NCBI GenBank assembly: GCA_943736015.1
Contig: OX031061.1
Coordinates: 55,000,192-55,064,191 of the forward strand
Source: Tridacna crocea
Lineage: Eukaryota; Mollusca; Bivalvia; Cardiida; Cardiidae
DNA: 64,000 nucleotides
Reading direction: 5' to 3'
A program made the position numbers and the translations under genes. This document shows, in pieces, positions 60,701-64,000 of the stretch; position 1 is the first letter of the stretch; each line of letters starts with the position of its first letter. Below the pieces are notes generated by a model. That model made no database searches and was not told the origin of the DNA. It was given only the letters and a program-made list of their open reading frames with translations.

Positions 60701-63700
60701 GATCAATGTACAGTGTAAAAAAAAAAAAAATGCCCAGAAATTAATGCGACAAGTGGCTAAAAAAAGACTGAAAACTCTTTCAATTGCTTCCTATTGCATA
60801 TATCAAACAAGGGCAACTGAAGTGTAATTTTTCTAATCTCTTCAAACCGCAACAAGAAACCCAGTTACGTTGACTATGTGCCAGTTACGCTCATGCGAAA
60901 ACCCCAGAAATTAATGCGACAAGTGGCTAAAAAAAGACTGAAAACTCTCAGTTGCTTCCTATTGCATATATCAAAAAAAGGCAACTGAAGTGTAATTTTT
61001 CCAATCTCTTCAAACTGCAACAAGAAACCCAGTTACGTTGACTACGGTCACACACGTGCCAGTTACGCTCATGCGAAAACCCCAGAAAATAATGCGACAG
61101 GTGGCTAAAAAAAGACTGAAGGCTGTTTCAGTAGCATCTGCTTCTTATTGCATAAATCAAACAAAAGGAATTAATTTTCAATGTATATTTTTTTCTCTAA
61201 TCCCTTTATACCGTGACGACAAATCTATTTACGTTGACTACCGTCTCAAAGGTGCCGGTTACGTATACGCGAAAACGCGCAAAATCAACTTTCGGAACAT
61301 TTCATGGCAGAGGACACCTGTTGCTTAATAGGTCAAATATAGGGAATTTAATTTCTAATATCTGTTTTTCATACCTGCAATCCTTTTTTACCGTGACAAC
61401 AAACCCTTTTAGGTTGTGTATTGTCTCGCAGGTGCCACTTACGTGTCCGCAAAAACATGAAAAATCGACTTGCGGAATATTTCATAGCAGACGACAACTG
61501 TTGCTTAAGTCAATTAAAGGGATTTTTCTCTTTCTTTTTCTCTCACTAGGGCCATCGATTTGGTTACGGTGACCATCTCACCCATACGTGACTGTTACGT
61601 GCCGCGCATAAAATCGTAAAATCAACTTTGACACTTTCGGAGGCAACTGATACCTGTCGTACAAATCAAAGAAAGGTAAACAGAATTTTTCCCTGTTTTC
61701 TTACCAGGGTCACGAAAACATTGAACCAATTTTGACGACCACGCGAGTCAAAAGTCAATTTTATGTTTAATCGCTGCGCAAAAATATGAAATTCAAAAGC
61801 AACTTTTTCCGATAAAAAAATCTTGTTGTCGTTTGAAGAATTTAGAAGAAGGCCATAAAGACACAATAAGATGTAAGAATAACTAAAAATCGATTGCTTC
61901 TTTGACAGGGTAGAAAACATTGTGGGAAAAGGAGAAAATGCTGGTAACCTGCATTGTCTCCTTTCCTCAGATTATTTTCAAAAGCCTTCTCTTTCAGGGG
62001 TGTTAAAACGTGTCAATGTGTGGTAAAAGGTTAATAAGAATAAACAGATATCCCCACCCCCCATCAGCCAATCAAATCTCTTCCCTGTCTGAAATTATCC
62101 AATCAGAGAAGCTTTAAGGAAATCGGCATGGATACCAACAGCCAATCAGAGAAGACTTTAAGAAATTCAACAGCCAATCAGAGAGCTTCAAAATGGCTCC
62201 AAAATGGTGCCCAAATTCATCGATAAGAAACAGTGAAAGAAACGGCATAAAAGTGGATTTAAAGTCTTCTTTAAAGGCTGCTGTGCAGTCCTTGGCAAAC
62301 TGCCAGGCCTGCACCATCCACACATGCCAGATTTCACTGAAAATGGGCAACCATTTAAGAAAATAGGGGCGTAGAAGACCATGTTTTGGTCTTTTCAAGC
62401 CCCTTTCAAGCTTTCAAGAGTTACTTCCCTTAAACCCTCAATGCACTCGGCCCCAGCCCTTAAGTGGTTTCGCTTTTCTAACTCAGCCCACAATAAATGC
62501 TGCACATTGAAACTTTCCATAAACCAAAGTGATCAATGTACAGTGTAAAAAAAAAAAAAATGCCCAGAAATTAATGCGACAAGTGGCTAAAAAAAGACTG
62601 AAAACTCTTTCAATTGCTTCCTATTGCATATATCAAACAAGGGCAACTGAAGTGTAATTTTTCTAATCTCTTCAAACCGCAACAAGAAACCCAGTTACGT
62701 TGACTATGTGCCAGTTACGCTCATGCGAAAACCCCAGAAATTAATGCGACAAGTGGCTAAAAAAAGACTGAAAACTCTCAGTTGCTTCCTATTGCATATA
62801 TCAAAAAAAGGCAACTGAAGTGTAATTTTTCCAATCTCTTCAAACTGCAACAAGAAACCCAGTTACGTTGACTACGGTCACACACGTGCCAGTTACGCTC
62901 ATGCGAAAACCCCAGAAAATAATGCGACAGGTGGCTAAAAAAAGACTGAAGGCTGTTTCAGTAGCATCTGCTTCTTATTGCATAAATCAAACAAAAGGAA
63001 TTAATTTTCAATGTATATTTTTTTCTCTAATCCCTTTATACCGTGACGACAAATCTATTTACGTTGACTACCGTCTCAAAGGTGCCGGTTACGTATACGC
63101 GAAAACGCGCAAAATCAACTTTCGGAACATTTCATGGCAGAGGACACCTGTTGCTTAATAGGTCAAATATAGGGAATTTAATTTCTAATATCTGTTTTTC
63201 ATACCTGCAATCCTTTTTTACCGTGACAACAAACCCTTTTAGGTTGTGTATTGTCTCGCAGGTGCCACTTACGTGTCCGCAAAAACATGAAAAATCGACT
63301 TGCGGAATATTTCATAGCAGACGACAACTGTTGCTTAAGTCAATTAAAGGGATTTTTCTCTTTCTTTTTCTCTCACTAGGGCCATCGATTTGGTTACGGT
63401 GACCATCTCACCCATACGTGACTGTTACGTGCCGCGCATAAAATCGAAAAATCAACTTTGACACTTTCGGAGGCAACTGATACCTGTCGTACAAATCAAA
63501 GAAAGGTAAACAGAATTTTTCCCTGTTTTCTTACCAGGGTCACGAAAACATTGAACCAATTTTGACGACCACGCGAGTCAAAAGTCAATTTTATGTTTAA
63601 TCGCTGCGCAAAAATATGAAATTCAAAAGCAACTTTTTCCGATAAAAAAATCTTGTTGTCGTTTGAAGAATTTAGAAGAAGGCCATAAAGACACAATAAG

Positions 63701-64000
63701 ATGTAAGAATAACTAAAAATCGATTGCTTCTTTGACAGGGTAGAAAACATTGTGGGAAAAGGAGAAAATGCTGGTAACCTGCATTGTCTCCTTTCCTCAG
63801 ATTATTTTCAAAAGCCTTCTCTTTCAGGGGTGTTAAAACGTGTCAATGTGTGGTAAAAGGTTAATAAGAATAAACAGATATCCCCACCCCCCATCAGCCA
63901 ATCAAATCTCTTCCCTGTCTGAAATTATCCAATCAGAGAAGCTTTAAGGAAATCGGCATGGATACCAACAGCCAATCAGAGAAGACTTTAAGAAATTCAA

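Larger units (their letters stand above)
42130..64000 (+). repeat. macrosatellite array, 1,830-bp unit, runs off the right edge
   Basis: The word GTGGATTTAAAGTCTTC starts units at 42134, 43953, 45783, 47613, 49443, 51273, 53103, 54933, 56763, 58593, 60423 and 62253. The first unit is 1,819 bases; all later complete units are 1,830. Units 2-12 differ at only a few positions by eye. The poly(A) run inside the unit is 14 bases wherever checked. At least 11.9 units are present, and the true array length is unknown because the window ends inside it. Six-frame translation gives short frames repeated at the unit period; none resembles a known protein. Confidence 0.95.

Noticed and set aside
42762-63402. 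Repeated 96- and 119-codon plus-strand frames in the macrosatellite
   Set aside because: They overlap each other in different frames across the monomer block and look like by-products of the repeat; no family recognised.
42130-64000. CRISPR array or rDNA/histone/snRNA tandem cluster
   Set aside because: The units are 1.8 kb without short direct repeats and spacers, and no rRNA, histone or snRNA sequence was recognised in the unit.
42130-64000. Assembly artefact as the sole explanation of the array
   Set aside because: Units carry scattered distinguishing variants and a diverged edge unit, which suggests real copies; the exact copy number still cannot be trusted.

Overview
This window is nuclear DNA of an animal, most likely a heterodont bivalve mollusc. 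The evidence is multi-exon C2H2 zinc-finger coding sequence with good splice sites, AT-rich introns full of interspersed repeats, tRNA-headed SINEs, and a dispersed repeat that begins AGCTCACCTGAGCA and ends in a GGACCATCATGGTCC hairpin, a repeat style I associate with clam genomes. The species assignment is inference. Nothing bacterial or viral was recognised.

Bases 1-23,050 hold the 3' part of one plus-strand gene. Two exons (47-210 and 1801-2641) encode a linker with two basic nuclear-localisation-like clusters and an acidic patch. A strong donor at 2642 leaves the frame in phase 1 with a lone G. Three downstream exons (10904-11721, 15710-16611, 22262-23046) each start after a good acceptor with exactly two bases of a codon (GC, GA, GT), so every join gives Gly. 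Each encodes five or six C2H2 fingers and its own stop codon. The simplest reading is a transcription-factor gene with interchangeable 3'-terminal zinc-finger cassettes, comparable in design to insect lola or Broad-Complex. If the donor at 2642 is not used, a short finger-less form would end at 2697. The 5' part of the gene, including any N-terminal domain, lies left of the window.

Introns and the region to about 41,200 are packed with repeats. The most abundant is a short DNA transposon of about 230 bp, seen in roughly 60 full, partial or decayed copies. It is flanked by TTAA, has CCC/GGG termini (piggyBac-like) and a central near-perfect palindrome. One copy supplies the last 18 codons and the stop of the first zinc-finger exon, another overlaps the stop of the short form, and a third may supply the poly(A) signal of the second cassette. 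Other repeats are two SINE families, Helitron-like elements with about 165-bp internal tandem units (one nested inside another), several foldback elements and a 75-85 bp minisatellite.

From about 42,130 to the right edge is a macrosatellite of 1,830-bp units: eleven complete units plus a partial twelfth, nearly identical except the outermost, which is more diverged. Each unit contains six diverged monomers of about 155-196 bp (a higher-order repeat), a captured half of the TTAA element, and a promoter-like block with four CCAAT boxes followed by a TATA-like motif. Whether it is transcribed or coding cannot be decided from sequence alone.
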